Shown here piece by piece: positions 47,481-56,470 of a stretch of DNA of 64,000 nucleotides (position 1 is the first letter of the stretch; each line of letters starts with the position of its first letter). Origin of the DNA: an uncultured Roseibium sp. Lineage in GTDB: Bacteria > Pseudomonadota > Alphaproteobacteria > Rhizobiales > Stappiaceae. The stretch lies in assembly GCF_947496995.1 (NCBI RefSeq), contig NZ_CANMFD010000004.1:372001-436000 (forward strand), read 5' to 3'. Position numbers and translations under genes: made by a program. A model generated the notes under the pieces. It did no database searches. It was given only the letters and a program-made list of their open reading frames with translations, and was not told where the DNA came from.

Positions 47481-49385
47481 ATGCATGATTACCCGTCTCC
47501 GAAAGGCATGATGCCAAATCCATCTGGATGTGTCGGCACCGCTCGGAGTTTTGCGCGCGCTACCATATTAGTGGTTTCCTCCGTTGCCACACCCCTTGCG
47601 CCGGCAATGGCCCAATCGACACCTGTCATTACCATTGATCCGACGGTTCCCGATGAGCTGAATCCGACCGGCGGCGGCGCGCCCAAGGCGACGCTGGCGC
47701 AGGCCTCGGCTTTCGCGTGGCAGGAATTTATCGCGTTAAGCTGGCCCGCCGGTCCCCAAGAAGGAATGCCGGGACAGCGCGAGGCACCGTCGACAACCGT
47801 CAAGTTCGGTGATCCCAGTTACAATGGCCCGCTGGTATGGGAGACCATGCGCAACAAGGTCGAGACTTTCCCCGGCTACAACGCGTTTAAAGAACCCTCA
47901 CCACCACCGCCGCCCCCCGGTTATATTGCCGATGCATCAAAGTCTTACGGATACGACGCGCTACCTGCTTACAAGTATTCTACCGACGTACCGCCCTGCC
48001 ATGGCCAGACGGCACCCACGACGCCACCATGGATCAACCTTGACGAAACCGACGAGATCACGCTTGCATCGATGTTCGCGGGAGTTGTCAGTTCAGCTTC
48101 GTCAGCCACAAACGCGGCGCCGAAGTTGGTGCGGTTTCTGGCAAAATCGAACCGGACCCATTTCGAATATATTGTTGGAAATTCCAGCACGGTCGCAAAC
48201 GATCAGCAATGGTGGAACGCAATCCCGAAGCAGGTAGTCGCGGATACCAAGACCTATCTGGCCGCCAACAGGGCCAGCCCGCCAGTAGACATGGGTGACA
48301 AGCTGGTCAGTCTGCGCAATGGTACCATTGAGACCAAGGCTGGTTGGCGCGAACTCAATGCTGACGAAATGGCCTCGGGCCGCTTTCACACCCAGCTTGT
48401 GCGATACTACGAGGAAGCCAAGAATACCCATGGCATCTGCTACCGCGACGCGACGTGGGGGCTAGTCGCACTTCATATCATCCACAAGACGCCCACCGCA
48501 CCCTATTTCATTTACGCCACTTTCGAGCAGGCCGACAACATCCTGACCGCAGATGGCAAACCGGTCGAGGACGAAGACGGCAATATCGTCGTTGACGTAT
48601 CCGGCGTCACAAGCCTGGAACCGCAGGTCTGTCTGAACGACCCGCGTCCAGCGATGACCGCTCCCAGCGGAACTGAAAGAGCCAGCAACGCCGGAAATAT
48701 CGTCCTGACCAAAAACTTCGAAACGGTCCCGGGCGATCCACTGACTTGCGCGGATCAACAATCCACTGTGGCTTTTTGCGATACCCCTGGCTCCAGGATC
48801 TATTATCAGAACACCAAGTTCCCGTCGCCAAACAATGCACCGAGCGAAGGCAAGATCTGCGTCAATAAGCGCGAGAACGCGATCCCCGCCGATGTGATCG
48901 CGGCTAACTCAGCAGCGCATGATGCAATCTCAGATTATGTGGGCAGCGCGGGCTCGCCCTGGCTGGCCTACAAGCTGATCAACGTCCAGTACGTCCCTCA
49001 CGACAAGGACATTACGATTCAGACCAAGAACGGATCGATCTATAGCGGCACCGATCCACTGCCTTCGACCTTCTATCTGGCGAATATCATGGTCGAAACC
49101 AACCGGTCGCTGCAGTTGTTCAGCGGTGGCTTGTCGGAAAACGGCACGATTACAACCGATTGGAACACCGACGGCACCGAGCATAAGAACAGCTATTACG
49201 GCGGTCATTTCTACGCCATGGGCGGTTGCATGGGCTGTCATGGCAGTCAGGGCCAAAACCCGCTGAACCAAGCCGGAGATTTCAGCGTGATTACAGCACG
49301 CGGTTCGGTTTCCGAACCCGAAGCACCAGCGCCTGAAACCACATCAGGCATCAGCTTGACCATACGAAATCGTAGCCTGCGCTGA
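47481..49385 (+). CDS. Large secreted protein with one CxxCH haem-binding motif
   Basis: 634 residues from the ATG at 47481, which follows GGGAG at good spacing. A long signal peptide (hydrophobic ATILVVSSVATPLAPAMA, cleaved near residue 45) sends it to the periplasm. The body starts with AFAWQEFIALSWPAGPQ and includes VWETMRNKVETFPG; I do not know a named family. Near the C-terminus GGCMGCHGSQGQ holds Cys583, Cys586 and His587, a single c-type haem site. First gene of the LodA/LodB-like cluster, 50 nt before the small gene; it may take electrons from the oxidases or be a partner substrate. Confidence 0.8.
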   Translation: MHDYPSPKGMMPNPSGCVGTARSFARATILVVSSVATPLAPAMAQSTPVITIDPTVPDELNPTGGGAPKATLAQASAFAWQEFIALSWPAGPQEGMPGQREAPSTTVKFGDPSYNGPLVWETMRNKVETFPGYNAFKEPSPPPPPPGYIADASKSYGYDALPAYKYSTDVPPCHGQTAPTTPPWINLDETDEITLASMFAGVVSSASSATNAAPKLVRFLAKSNRTHFEYIVGNSSTVANDQQWWNAIPKQVVADTKTYLAANRASPPVDMGDKLVSLRNGTIETKAGWRELNADEMASGRFHTQLVRYYEEAKNTHGICYRDATWGLVALHIIHKTPTAPYFIYATFEQADNILTADGKPVEDEDGNIVVDVSGVTSLEPQVCLNDPRPAMTAPSGTERASNAGNIVLTKNFETVPGDPLTCADQQSTVAFCDTPGSRIYYQNTKFPSPNNAPSEGKICVNKRENAIPADVIAANSAAHDAISDYVGSAGSPWLAYKLINVQYVPHDKDITIQTKNGSIYSGTDPLPSTFYLANIMVETNRSLQLFSGGLSENGTITTDWNTDGTEHKNSYYGGHFYAMGGCMGCHGSQGQNPLNQAGDFSVITARGSVSEPEAPAPETTSGISLTIRNRSLR

Positions 49386-49435
49386 CGAACGTATCTCAAT
49401 CTCAAATTTCCTAATTACGGACCAAGGAGCAAGAC

Positions 49436-49702
49436 ATGACCAGTGCTGCCGAAGTGACATGGGAAAACACCATTAAAGACTATTTCACCGCTAAGGATGT
49501 CGCCTGCATGACCCCAAGGGGGGTTCTGTTGGACAGCTACGACTACGTCAGCAATCAGCAACACGCACAAGCGATCTACATCAAGGTCAAATCGGGCGCC
49601 ATGCCGATAGGAGAACCCGCTTGGACTGCCGACAAAGTTCAGACCTTTTTCGACTGGGTAAAGGCCGGTGCCCCCAAAGGCAATGCCTCCGCGACAAGTT
49701 GA
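49436..49702 (+). CDS. 88-residue protein of the CTQ-oxidase cluster
   Basis: No signal peptide or CxxCH. The pattern FTAKDVACMTPRGVLLDSYD then HAQAIYIKVKSGAMPIGEPAW and FFDWVKAGAP resembles the C-terminal part of cytochrome-like domains found in some redox proteins: a Cys-Met near the start and a conserved MPxGEPxW loop. It may bind the quinoprotein or a metal. An AAGGAG sits 8 nt before the ATG. It lies between the haem protein (50 nt) and the first LodA-like gene (94 nt). Function unknown. Confidence 0.75.
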   Translation: MTSAAEVTWENTIKDYFTAKDVACMTPRGVLLDSYDYVSNQQHAQAIYIKVKSGAMPIGEPAWTADKVQTFFDWVKAGAPKGNASATS

Positions 49703-49796
49703 AACGGCAAGGTCCGCTTTTCCAAGCGGGCTCTACCGCCCACGGGTGAGGTTTCTGGTGCGTCCGGAATGACAAAATAATTTCAGGAGCGAGTTA

Positions 49797-51821
49797 ATGA
49801 TTTTCCGCGTTCACCCCGCCGTCGGCATGGCCCGCGTCGGCAACAGCGAAGAGTTCTATCTTGGCCCCGAAACCATGGCTGGGCTGCCGCTTGGCACCGG
49901 TGAGAAAACCGGTGGCATACCGATCAGACCGGGGACTGAATCAGACACCATCACCAGCAGCGAATTGCGTGATAACACGGGCGCGTTCAAACGCCAGGCC
50001 GCACGGTTCAAGATTTTTCAATACCCGGAAACCGGTTCGGAATCCTACCCCACAGGTCAGGGGACCGAGATCAAAATTGGCTCGAAGGTCGATGGCAAGA
50101 CCGTCACCAACATTGTCTGGACCGTGCACGTCGCCAACAAGAAAGCCAACACCTTCAAGACCGAGAACAACAGACTGGCGCCCGATGATCTGATCATCGC
50201 GGGTTATGAGAATGGCAAACTGCCGCCGATCCGCAATGCGCCCGGCGGCACCCAGCCGACAGATCCGCTTTCGGTGCTGAACGATCCGACCCGGGTCAGC
50301 AAGCTGACCATCGACCCCGGTCCCCGAACCATCTCCGGCAAGAACACCGCGAAGGTCGGCATCGACAAGGTGACGGGAGCGTCGTGGTGGGACGGCAGCG
50401 CCGTTGCGCCGCTACCCAATTACCCGAAGGTATTTCCCGACGACAGCTTTGCCAAGCTGGACTGCCCGGTCGGACCCATCGATACGTTGGGCGAGATGCA
50501 GACCGACAGCGACGGGCGGCTTCTGGTGGTCGGCGCCTACGGGCGGGCCTGTGCCTGGTACGACGAGCAGGGCAAGCCCTATCCGCTGGACGATTTCGTC
50601 GACAACAACGGCTGGTTTGACGACACGGCGGACGGACCAGTTTCGGCAGCGCTGGTGTTCGACGACCAGAGCACCGCAGAGGTGCAGGGTGCCTGGGTGG
50701 TCTCGACCGATCCAAGCTATGCGCCGCAGACGCTGAACGTGGTCTCGCTTTGGGACGAATTCTACGACACCTTCGTTCGTGAACTGGACCTTGTGCCGGA
50801 CCTTTACGCCAGCGGCTCCTTCAACAGCGCCTACAAGCCGGCGTTTCCTGACCAGATCCAGCCGATCTTTGTTGCGGCCTCGCTGCAGCAATGGAACACG
50901 AACCTGCCGTCTTTTGCCGCAGGCGCGCATGACAGTGTTGGTGGAATCACTGCAACGGAAGATCCCGGATCAACCCCCGTCGCCGGTCTGAACATTATCA
51001 GGGACCCGAATGTCACTGGCCAGTCCAGCGACACACACAAGATGCCGCTGTCGCTGGGCGATCAGGGGCAGTCGTTCCTTTCGTTGTCGCTGACGCAATA
51101 CTTCATCCTGCAACAATGGAACGCAAAGAACTTTAGTGCCGCCGCAGGCCCGGACCTGGGCCCCGGCGAGGCGCTGGACAAGGCCATTCTGGTCAATTGC
51201 CTGGGCGGGCGGTTCAGTCCCGGCATCGACATGACATTTATCGTCCGGCAGCCCGATCTGTACATCAGGAACTGGCAAACCTCGGGTTCGGGACCGTTCC
51301 GGATCAAGGCCAAGACACTTGGCTACACGAACGCCAAGACCGGCACGCCATTGCTGACCGAAGGCTACGTACCGCTGCACACCGGCAACGAAGGACTGGA
51401 ACCGGGTGACACGTCAAAATTCATGGCCCTGCCCTGGCACACCGATTACAATTCCTGCGCCACCCATACACCGAGCCCGGCACCCAATGCATCGCGCATG
51501 CTTTACTGGTCATGGCCCGCCCAACGCCCGGTCGCGGTCTATGCAGCAAAGGATGTGAGCGGCGGCAATCTTGGGGATCAGCGGTTCTCGGTGCGCGGCG
51601 ACGGGACCGGGTCCGACAATCCGGCGGATCAGGGGCGGTATCAGGACTCCTTAAACATGGTGAAGAATTTTCACAAGATCGGAGTGATCCTTCAAGGCAC
51701 CTCGATCGACGCCAGCGACGGCGGGCCGTTCAAAGCGGGTCACTATCTTGAGGTGCAAAGCCAGTTGGGCGACGGCGGTAACAAGGTTCAGCCGTTCCCG
51801 CAGAAAGCCAACCCAAAATAG
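49797..51821 (+). CDS. LodA/GoxA-type CTQ-dependent oxidase, paralogue 1
   Basis: 674 residues, no classical signal peptide, as for secreted LodA. The N-terminus FRVHPAVGMARVGNSEEFYL is the LodA-family hallmark. CTQ-forming residues are present: Asp550 and Cys554 in PWHTDYNSC (the D-x3-C spacing of LodA Asp512/Cys516) and Trp571/Trp573 in YWSWPAQRP. Known members are L-lysine epsilon-oxidase (LodA) and glycine oxidase (GoxA), which make H2O2 and act as antimicrobials. The substrate cannot be deduced. A second paralogue starts 79 nt downstream and LodB follows. Confidence 0.88.
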   Translation: MIFRVHPAVGMARVGNSEEFYLGPETMAGLPLGTGEKTGGIPIRPGTESDTITSSELRDNTGAFKRQAARFKIFQYPETGSESYPTGQGTEIKIGSKVDGKTVTNIVWTVHVANKKANTFKTENNRLAPDDLIIAGYENGKLPPIRNAPGGTQPTDPLSVLNDPTRVSKLTIDPGPRTISGKNTAKVGIDKVTGASWWDGSAVAPLPNYPKVFPDDSFAKLDCPVGPIDTLGEMQTDSDGRLLVVGAYGRACAWYDEQGKPYPLDDFVDNNGWFDDTADGPVSAALVFDDQSTAEVQGAWVVSTDPSYAPQTLNVVSLWDEFYDTFVRELDLVPDLYASGSFNSAYKPAFPDQIQPIFVAASLQQWNTNLPSFAAGAHDSVGGITATEDPGSTPVAGLNIIRDPNVTGQSSDTHKMPLSLGDQGQSFLSLSLTQYFILQQWNAKNFSAAAGPDLGPGEALDKAILVNCLGGRFSPGIDMTFIVRQPDLYIRNWQTSGSGPFRIKAKTLGYTNAKTGTPLLTEGYVPLHTGNEGLEPGDTSKFMALPWHTDYNSCATHTPSPAPNASRMLYWSWPAQRPVAVYAAKDVSGGNLGDQRFSVRGDGTGSDNPADQGRYQDSLNMVKNFHKIGVILQGTSIDASDGGPFKAGHYLEVQSQLGDGGNKVQPFPQKANPK

Positions 51822-51900
51822 GGCGATAAATTGGCAGGACCTTAGGGCCGCCAAGAGCGGTGTCGGTTTCCATAAGACATTTTGCGGGGGAGCATATTCC

Positions 51901-53745
51901 ATGGGTACGAAATACAAGATCCATCCGGCAATCGGCATTGCCCGCGTCGGCAACAGCGCCGAGTTCTACCTTGCCCCAGATACCCCCGGGGGGCTCCCGC
52001 TGGACCCTGTCACCAACCAACCAATCTATGACGGGCAGGGAACGCTGCCAGCCAACCTGTTCCGCGACGCAGGTGGCGCGCTGAAGAAACAAGCCGCTCG
52101 ATTCAAGGTCTACGCTTATGACGACACCAATCCGGAAGACCCCGGCACGCTGGTGCAGATCGGATCGACGGCAAATGGCGAAGCTGTTGCCAGCATTGAA
52201 TGGACGGTCTATCTCGCCAGTAAAAAGGCCAGCTGGTTTCAGTTCGAGCAGTTGACCGGATCAGGGATGGAGGGAGACGCGGGCTATCTGAAAAATGGCT
52301 CCGCCAATCCGTTGCGGTCCAACAGCAAACTTGGGCTGACAACGGACCCTACGACCCTGGACGACCCCCGGCGGAGGCAATTGCTGCTCGACCCCGGCCC
52401 ACGAACCGTTTCGGGTGCCACTGCCGCACCTGCAGATTTCACCGTGGCCAGCAAGGGGCTGAAACCCTTCGATATTACGACGCTGGGCAACATCCAGACC
52501 GATGCCGATGGCAACCTGATCGTACTTGGTGGCGAAGGCAATTCCGGCAGCAATAGCACCACAACCGAGATCAAGCATTATGCCAACAACGATGGCTGGT
52601 TCGATGATGTGTCGGACGGCCCGGTCAATGCCACCCTGGTGCTGGCGAATGGCTCCAGAATCCCCATCGATCAACCGTCCTGGGTGCTGTGCGGACCGCC
52701 TGCCTACGCACCCGAAGTTTTCAATCTGGTTTCGCTTTACGACACCATCTACGACGTATTTATCCGAGAGTTTGACCTGAACCCCGCAATCTTTGCGAAT
52801 GGAAAGTTCCAGACATCCTACAAGCCGAACAAGACGACTGACATCGAACCGATCCTGATCCGTCCGAACCTCTACCGGAACGTGGCCAAGATTTCAGATT
52901 TTGGCGCCACTGAGCATGCCTCGGTTGCGGTGCAAGGCTCCTCATCCTTCAAGAGCCAGTCCCTGCCGCTGGTACGGCGGCCCGACCAAACCAATGTGGG
53001 CAAAGATTTGATGCCCAAACTCGCAGGCGACAACCCGATCAGCAAAGTCACAACGTCCGAATATCTTTCCGTCACCCGGACCCAGTACTTCCTGTTCCAG
53101 CAGTTCGCCCACGGCAACGTCACCACCACGCCAACCGCCTCCGCCGGAGATGGCGTGGCGCTGGACCGGGCCAATCTGGAAAATTGCGTCGGCGGCGCAT
53201 TCTGTCCTGGTATCGAAATTACCTGGATCTGCCGCAATCCGACGCTCTACCAACCGCTGCCTGCCCTCCCCGCGTTGTCGGACGCTTTCCGGTTGCGACA
53301 CAAGGATGTGTCGGGCGGGCTAAGCCTGACCAACGGCGCCAACAACGACTATTCCGCTGGGCTGGAACCGGGCGACGCCACCAAATACATGGCGCAGCCA
53401 TGGCAGGCGGATTTCAATGAATGCTCGGTTCAAGGAGATTTTGGCTGGTGGTGGCCGGCACAAAGGCCATATGCGGTGTTCCCATTGGCCATGCCGGCCC
53501 AGCAACTGCAGTGGACAAGGCAAAGCGACACGAACTCAAAAGAGTTCGAAGATCTGCAAATGGTAACCAACTGGAAAGACCTGGGAATCATCCTGAGAAC
53601 CGATGCCGCTGGCAAAAACTTCCTCGAAATCGAGCGCAATCAGGACGCCATCGACAACTTCCCCCCCGTCGACGATGGAGCCGAAGACGCAGTGCTCTAC
53701 GTTGCCGCGACGCCGCTCAAGGGACGGGATGCAAAAAAGGTTTGA
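51901..53745 (+). CDS. LodA/GoxA-type CTQ-dependent oxidase, paralogue 2
   Basis: 614 residues from the ATG at 51901. Shares the IHPAIGIARVGNSAEFYLAP start with paralogue 1. The CTQ site is canonical: Asp504 and Cys508 in PWQADFNEC and Trp516-518 in GWWWPAQRP; a conserved NCVGGAFCPGIEI block precedes. It is 60 residues shorter than paralogue 1 and clearly diverged from it (an old duplication, not an assembly artefact). The LodB-like flavoprotein gene begins 20 nt downstream, so this pair is the classical lodA-lodB unit. Confidence 0.9.
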   Translation: MGTKYKIHPAIGIARVGNSAEFYLAPDTPGGLPLDPVTNQPIYDGQGTLPANLFRDAGGALKKQAARFKVYAYDDTNPEDPGTLVQIGSTANGEAVASIEWTVYLASKKASWFQFEQLTGSGMEGDAGYLKNGSANPLRSNSKLGLTTDPTTLDDPRRRQLLLDPGPRTVSGATAAPADFTVASKGLKPFDITTLGNIQTDADGNLIVLGGEGNSGSNSTTTEIKHYANNDGWFDDVSDGPVNATLVLANGSRIPIDQPSWVLCGPPAYAPEVFNLVSLYDTIYDVFIREFDLNPAIFANGKFQTSYKPNKTTDIEPILIRPNLYRNVAKISDFGATEHASVAVQGSSSFKSQSLPLVRRPDQTNVGKDLMPKLAGDNPISKVTTSEYLSVTRTQYFLFQQFAHGNVTTTPTASAGDGVALDRANLENCVGGAFCPGIEITWICRNPTLYQPLPALPALSDAFRLRHKDVSGGLSLTNGANNDYSAGLEPGDATKYMAQPWQADFNECSVQGDFGWWWPAQRPYAVFPLAMPAQQLQWTRQSDTNSKEFEDLQMVTNWKDLGIILRTDAAGKNFLEIERNQDAIDNFPPVDDGAEDAVLYVAATPLKGRDAKKV

Positions 53746-53765
53746 ACCGGTCCGATTTCACCGCA

Positions 53766-54890
53766 ATGCGCGATCTGTCAATCGGTTTCGAGGTCGTGGT
53801 CCTTGGCGGCGGTCCGGCTGGCTGTGCGACAGCCATGGCCCTTGCGCAGCACGGCATCCGTGACATCCTGATCGTCGAGAGTGGCGACTACACTTCGGCC
53901 CGCGTCGGTGAAAGCATCCCCCCCGACACTCGTCTGCTTTTGAACGAGTTGGGTATCTGGGAAGAATTCTTACAGCAGGCTCACGAGCCTTGTCTTGGCA
54001 GCTGTTCCTCCTGGGGCGACGATGTTCTGGGTTACAATGATTTTTTGTTCAACCCGCTCGGCCATGGCTGGCATCTTGATCGCATCCGCTTCGACCAATT
54101 CCTTGCCAAAATGGCTGCGCGGAAGGGCATCACGGTATGCACGAACACCAGGTTCGTGAGATGCGAGCCCCAGGGAAGTGACGGGCACGGTCTGTCACTT
54201 CAGTCCAAGTCAGACGAAAAAGTCAAAGAAATCAGCGCACGATTTGTCGTGGACGCGATGGGAATGCACTCTGGCCTGGCCCGTCAAATGGGGGCCCGAA
54301 AACGCTTTCTGGACCGGTTGATCTGCGCCTACGGCTTTTTCGACTATTCCGCAACGCATGATTTCTCCAGGCTCACGATCCTCGAGTCGTCGGAATATGG
54401 CTGGTGGTATGCAGCAAGATTGCCAAACAACAAATTGGCTGTCGCCATCGCCAGCGACCCAGAAACGGTCAGGCAACGCGCACTCTGCAATGCACGCGAC
54501 TGGCTTTGTGAACTGAAAGAAACCAGACACATTGCACCCATAGTGGCCGGACGCGAGTTCAATCTGGAGCGGCCGCTAACCTATCCTGCATTGTCCTTCA
54601 TCCTCGATAAAATTTCCGGAGATAACTGGCTCGCGGTAGGCGACGCGGCATCTTCATATGACCCGATCTCGTCACAGGGGATCTACAAGGCGCTTTTTGA
54701 CGGCCTGTCGGCAGCCAAAATCATCGTGCAGTATCTCGCAGGAGAGGCCAATTCATTGGACGCCTACCAAATCGACATTCTATCGCGGTTCAATCATTAC
54801 CTCGAAAATCGAAATTTTTTTTACGCCATGGAAAAGCGATGGCCCAATTCCCTGTTCTGGACCCGGCGCCAGGAAAGAACGCATTTATGA
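53766..54890 (+). CDS. LodB-type FAD-dependent CTQ-maturation protein
   Basis: 374 residues from the ATG at 53766 (the frame extends upstream into paralogue 2). FAD-binding motif VVLGGGPAGCATAMALAQHG near residue 10, second FAD motif WLAVGDAASSYDPISSQGIY, and ESGDYTSARVGESIPPDTR, as in LodB/GoxB and related tryptophan-halogenase-like flavoproteins. These hydroxylate the precursor Trp during CTQ formation. One LodB may serve both upstream LodA paralogues. Last gene of the cluster; 54891-55152 is non-coding. Confidence 0.87.
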   Translation: MRDLSIGFEVVVLGGGPAGCATAMALAQHGIRDILIVESGDYTSARVGESIPPDTRLLLNELGIWEEFLQQAHEPCLGSCSSWGDDVLGYNDFLFNPLGHGWHLDRIRFDQFLAKMAARKGITVCTNTRFVRCEPQGSDGHGLSLQSKSDEKVKEISARFVVDAMGMHSGLARQMGARKRFLDRLICAYGFFDYSATHDFSRLTILESSEYGWWYAARLPNNKLAVAIASDPETVRQRALCNARDWLCELKETRHIAPIVAGREFNLERPLTYPALSFILDKISGDNWLAVGDAASSYDPISSQGIYKALFDGLSAAKIIVQYLAGEANSLDAYQIDILSRFNHYLENRNFFYAMEKRWPNSLFWTRRQERTHL

Positions 54891-55152
54891 GGTTCTAGAG
54901 AGACGATGTTTTGACATCTCGACCCACCTTCAAACCGACTTTCTATGCAGGCACGCCAATGGCATATGCTGGTCCGTCACATTCCGCTTTAAACCCGGCA
55001 AGCGTAACAGTCAGGAAAGACAATTGGCGACCAACAGCGTATTAACCCGGAATGCCCCTCTATACCTCTGAAGGCATTGGGGCAAAGCCCTGCCTTGTCA
55101 GTTTCACAATCTCTCGCTAGGCATGACCGATGTTTGAAACTCCGGACCGTTC

Positions 55153-56316
55153 ATGCCCCTGAAGCTTCGCCCTGCCACACCCGCCGATGCGCCTGCGCTG
55201 ACCGATATACTGCATCGGGCGAAGGCCTCCTGGGGATATCCGGAAGAGAAGCTGGAGGAATTCCGGGCGCAATGGCGGATTTCGGAGGCCACCATCGCCT
55301 CCCTTGCCGTGACCGTCGCGGAACGCGGCGGACATCCGGTGGCCTTTTCAGCGCTCACCCCGCAGGACGAAGAGACGCTCCTCATCGATTTCCTGTTCGT
55401 CGCCCCGGAGGCTCAAAGCCAGGGGATCGGCGACCTGCTGCTGACCCGCGCCGAGGATGAAGCCCGGTCCCGAAATCTCACGCGGCTTTTCCTTGAATCG
55501 GACACCAATGCAGCGCCTTTTTACGAAAAACGCGGCTTCCGGACGATGACGACCAGGCCGAGCGAGATGCAGCCAGGCGGTGAGATCCCCATGATGGAGA
55601 AGATCTTGCAGCCCGGTGTTCACAAGGTCTCCGCGATCGACATCGACCTCTCCCCCGCCCCCTGGACGTTCGAGGAGGCGAATGAAGCCGCCATTGCCGC
55701 CCATTTCGAAGAAGCCAGGAAACGCATCGCCCTCCTGTGGAACGGCCGTACCTTGAAACTGACGGGCTTCCGTTTCGAGGACGGAGCCTTCGTGGGCACG
55801 TGCTGCGAATGTTCCTACGCCGCGTTCCTGACCTGGCGGGAATGGGGAGCCCCCGATGCCTCGGCATACAATCTCTTCGGCTCCGCGGTGCTGAGATCCG
55901 CCGAGGGGGCACTTCTTTACGGCGTCATGTCGGAGCGCGCGGCCACGGCCGGCCTGATCTATCCGCCCGGCGGCAATCTGGATCCGGTCGACCTGACCTC
56001 GGACGGCAAGGTCGATGTTATCGGCGCAATCTATCGGGAGCTGGCGGAAGAAACCGGGCTTGCCGCCAGGGATGTTCGCCCGGCCGATCTTCTGGTCGCC
56101 TTCGACGGTCCGCGCATTTCCATCGCGCAGGTTTTTGACATCGACAGGAAAGCCGAAGACCTGCGCAACAGCATCCTGCGTTTTTCGGAAGCTTCCGAAG
56201 AACAGGAACTGGCCGATATCCGCATTGTCCGCAGCCGGGAGGATCTGACAGATCCTGCGATCGTGCCTTATGCCCGCGCCATCGGCGCGTATCTGCTGCC
56301 TCCGGGGTCACTTTGA
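55153..56316 (+). CDS. GNAT acetyltransferase fused to a Nudix hydrolase
   Basis: 387 residues. Residues 1-155 are GNAT: LIDFLFVAPEAQSQGIGDLL with the Q/RxxGxG pyrophosphate loop and APFYEKRGFRTM. Residues about 160-387 are Nudix: the box core RELAEETGL (Glu pairs for Mg) near residue 295, with a preceding PPGGNLDPV and a longer insert than the usual box (17 residues between GG and the REL). Both domains look intact. A fusion of acetylation and NDP-X hydrolysis is unusual; substrate not evident. It stands alone after the CTQ cluster. Confidence 0.85.
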   Translation: MPLKLRPATPADAPALTDILHRAKASWGYPEEKLEEFRAQWRISEATIASLAVTVAERGGHPVAFSALTPQDEETLLIDFLFVAPEAQSQGIGDLLLTRAEDEARSRNLTRLFLESDTNAAPFYEKRGFRTMTTRPSEMQPGGEIPMMEKILQPGVHKVSAIDIDLSPAPWTFEEANEAAIAAHFEEARKRIALLWNGRTLKLTGFRFEDGAFVGTCCECSYAAFLTWREWGAPDASAYNLFGSAVLRSAEGALLYGVMSERAATAGLIYPPGGNLDPVDLTSDGKVDVIGAIYRELAEETGLAARDVRPADLLVAFDGPRISIAQVFDIDRKAEDLRNSILRFSEASEEQELADIRIVRSREDLTDPAIVPYARAIGAYLLPPGSL

Positions 56317-56470
56317 AAACAGAAGAATCCGGCTAAGGCGTGGTGTTTCGGGTGGCAACAATTTGTTCACCAAGAAAGACTGATAGGCACTGGCGGGACT
56401 TGCCTAGAAATGCAAAAGTCCGCTCACCTTACGAGCCGCTGCGGCATCAATCGCCAGGGAGAATGAATAA

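Noticed and set aside
49797..53745. Possibility that the two LodA-like genes are an assembly duplication
   Set aside because: The proteins differ in length by 60 residues and are diverged throughout apart from short motifs, so they are genuine paralogues.
53421..53765. Upstream extension of the LodB-type reading frame into LodA paralogue 2
   Set aside because: The extension overlaps the end of paralogue 2 in another frame and has no FAD-family similarity; the ATG at 53766 directly precedes the FAD motif.
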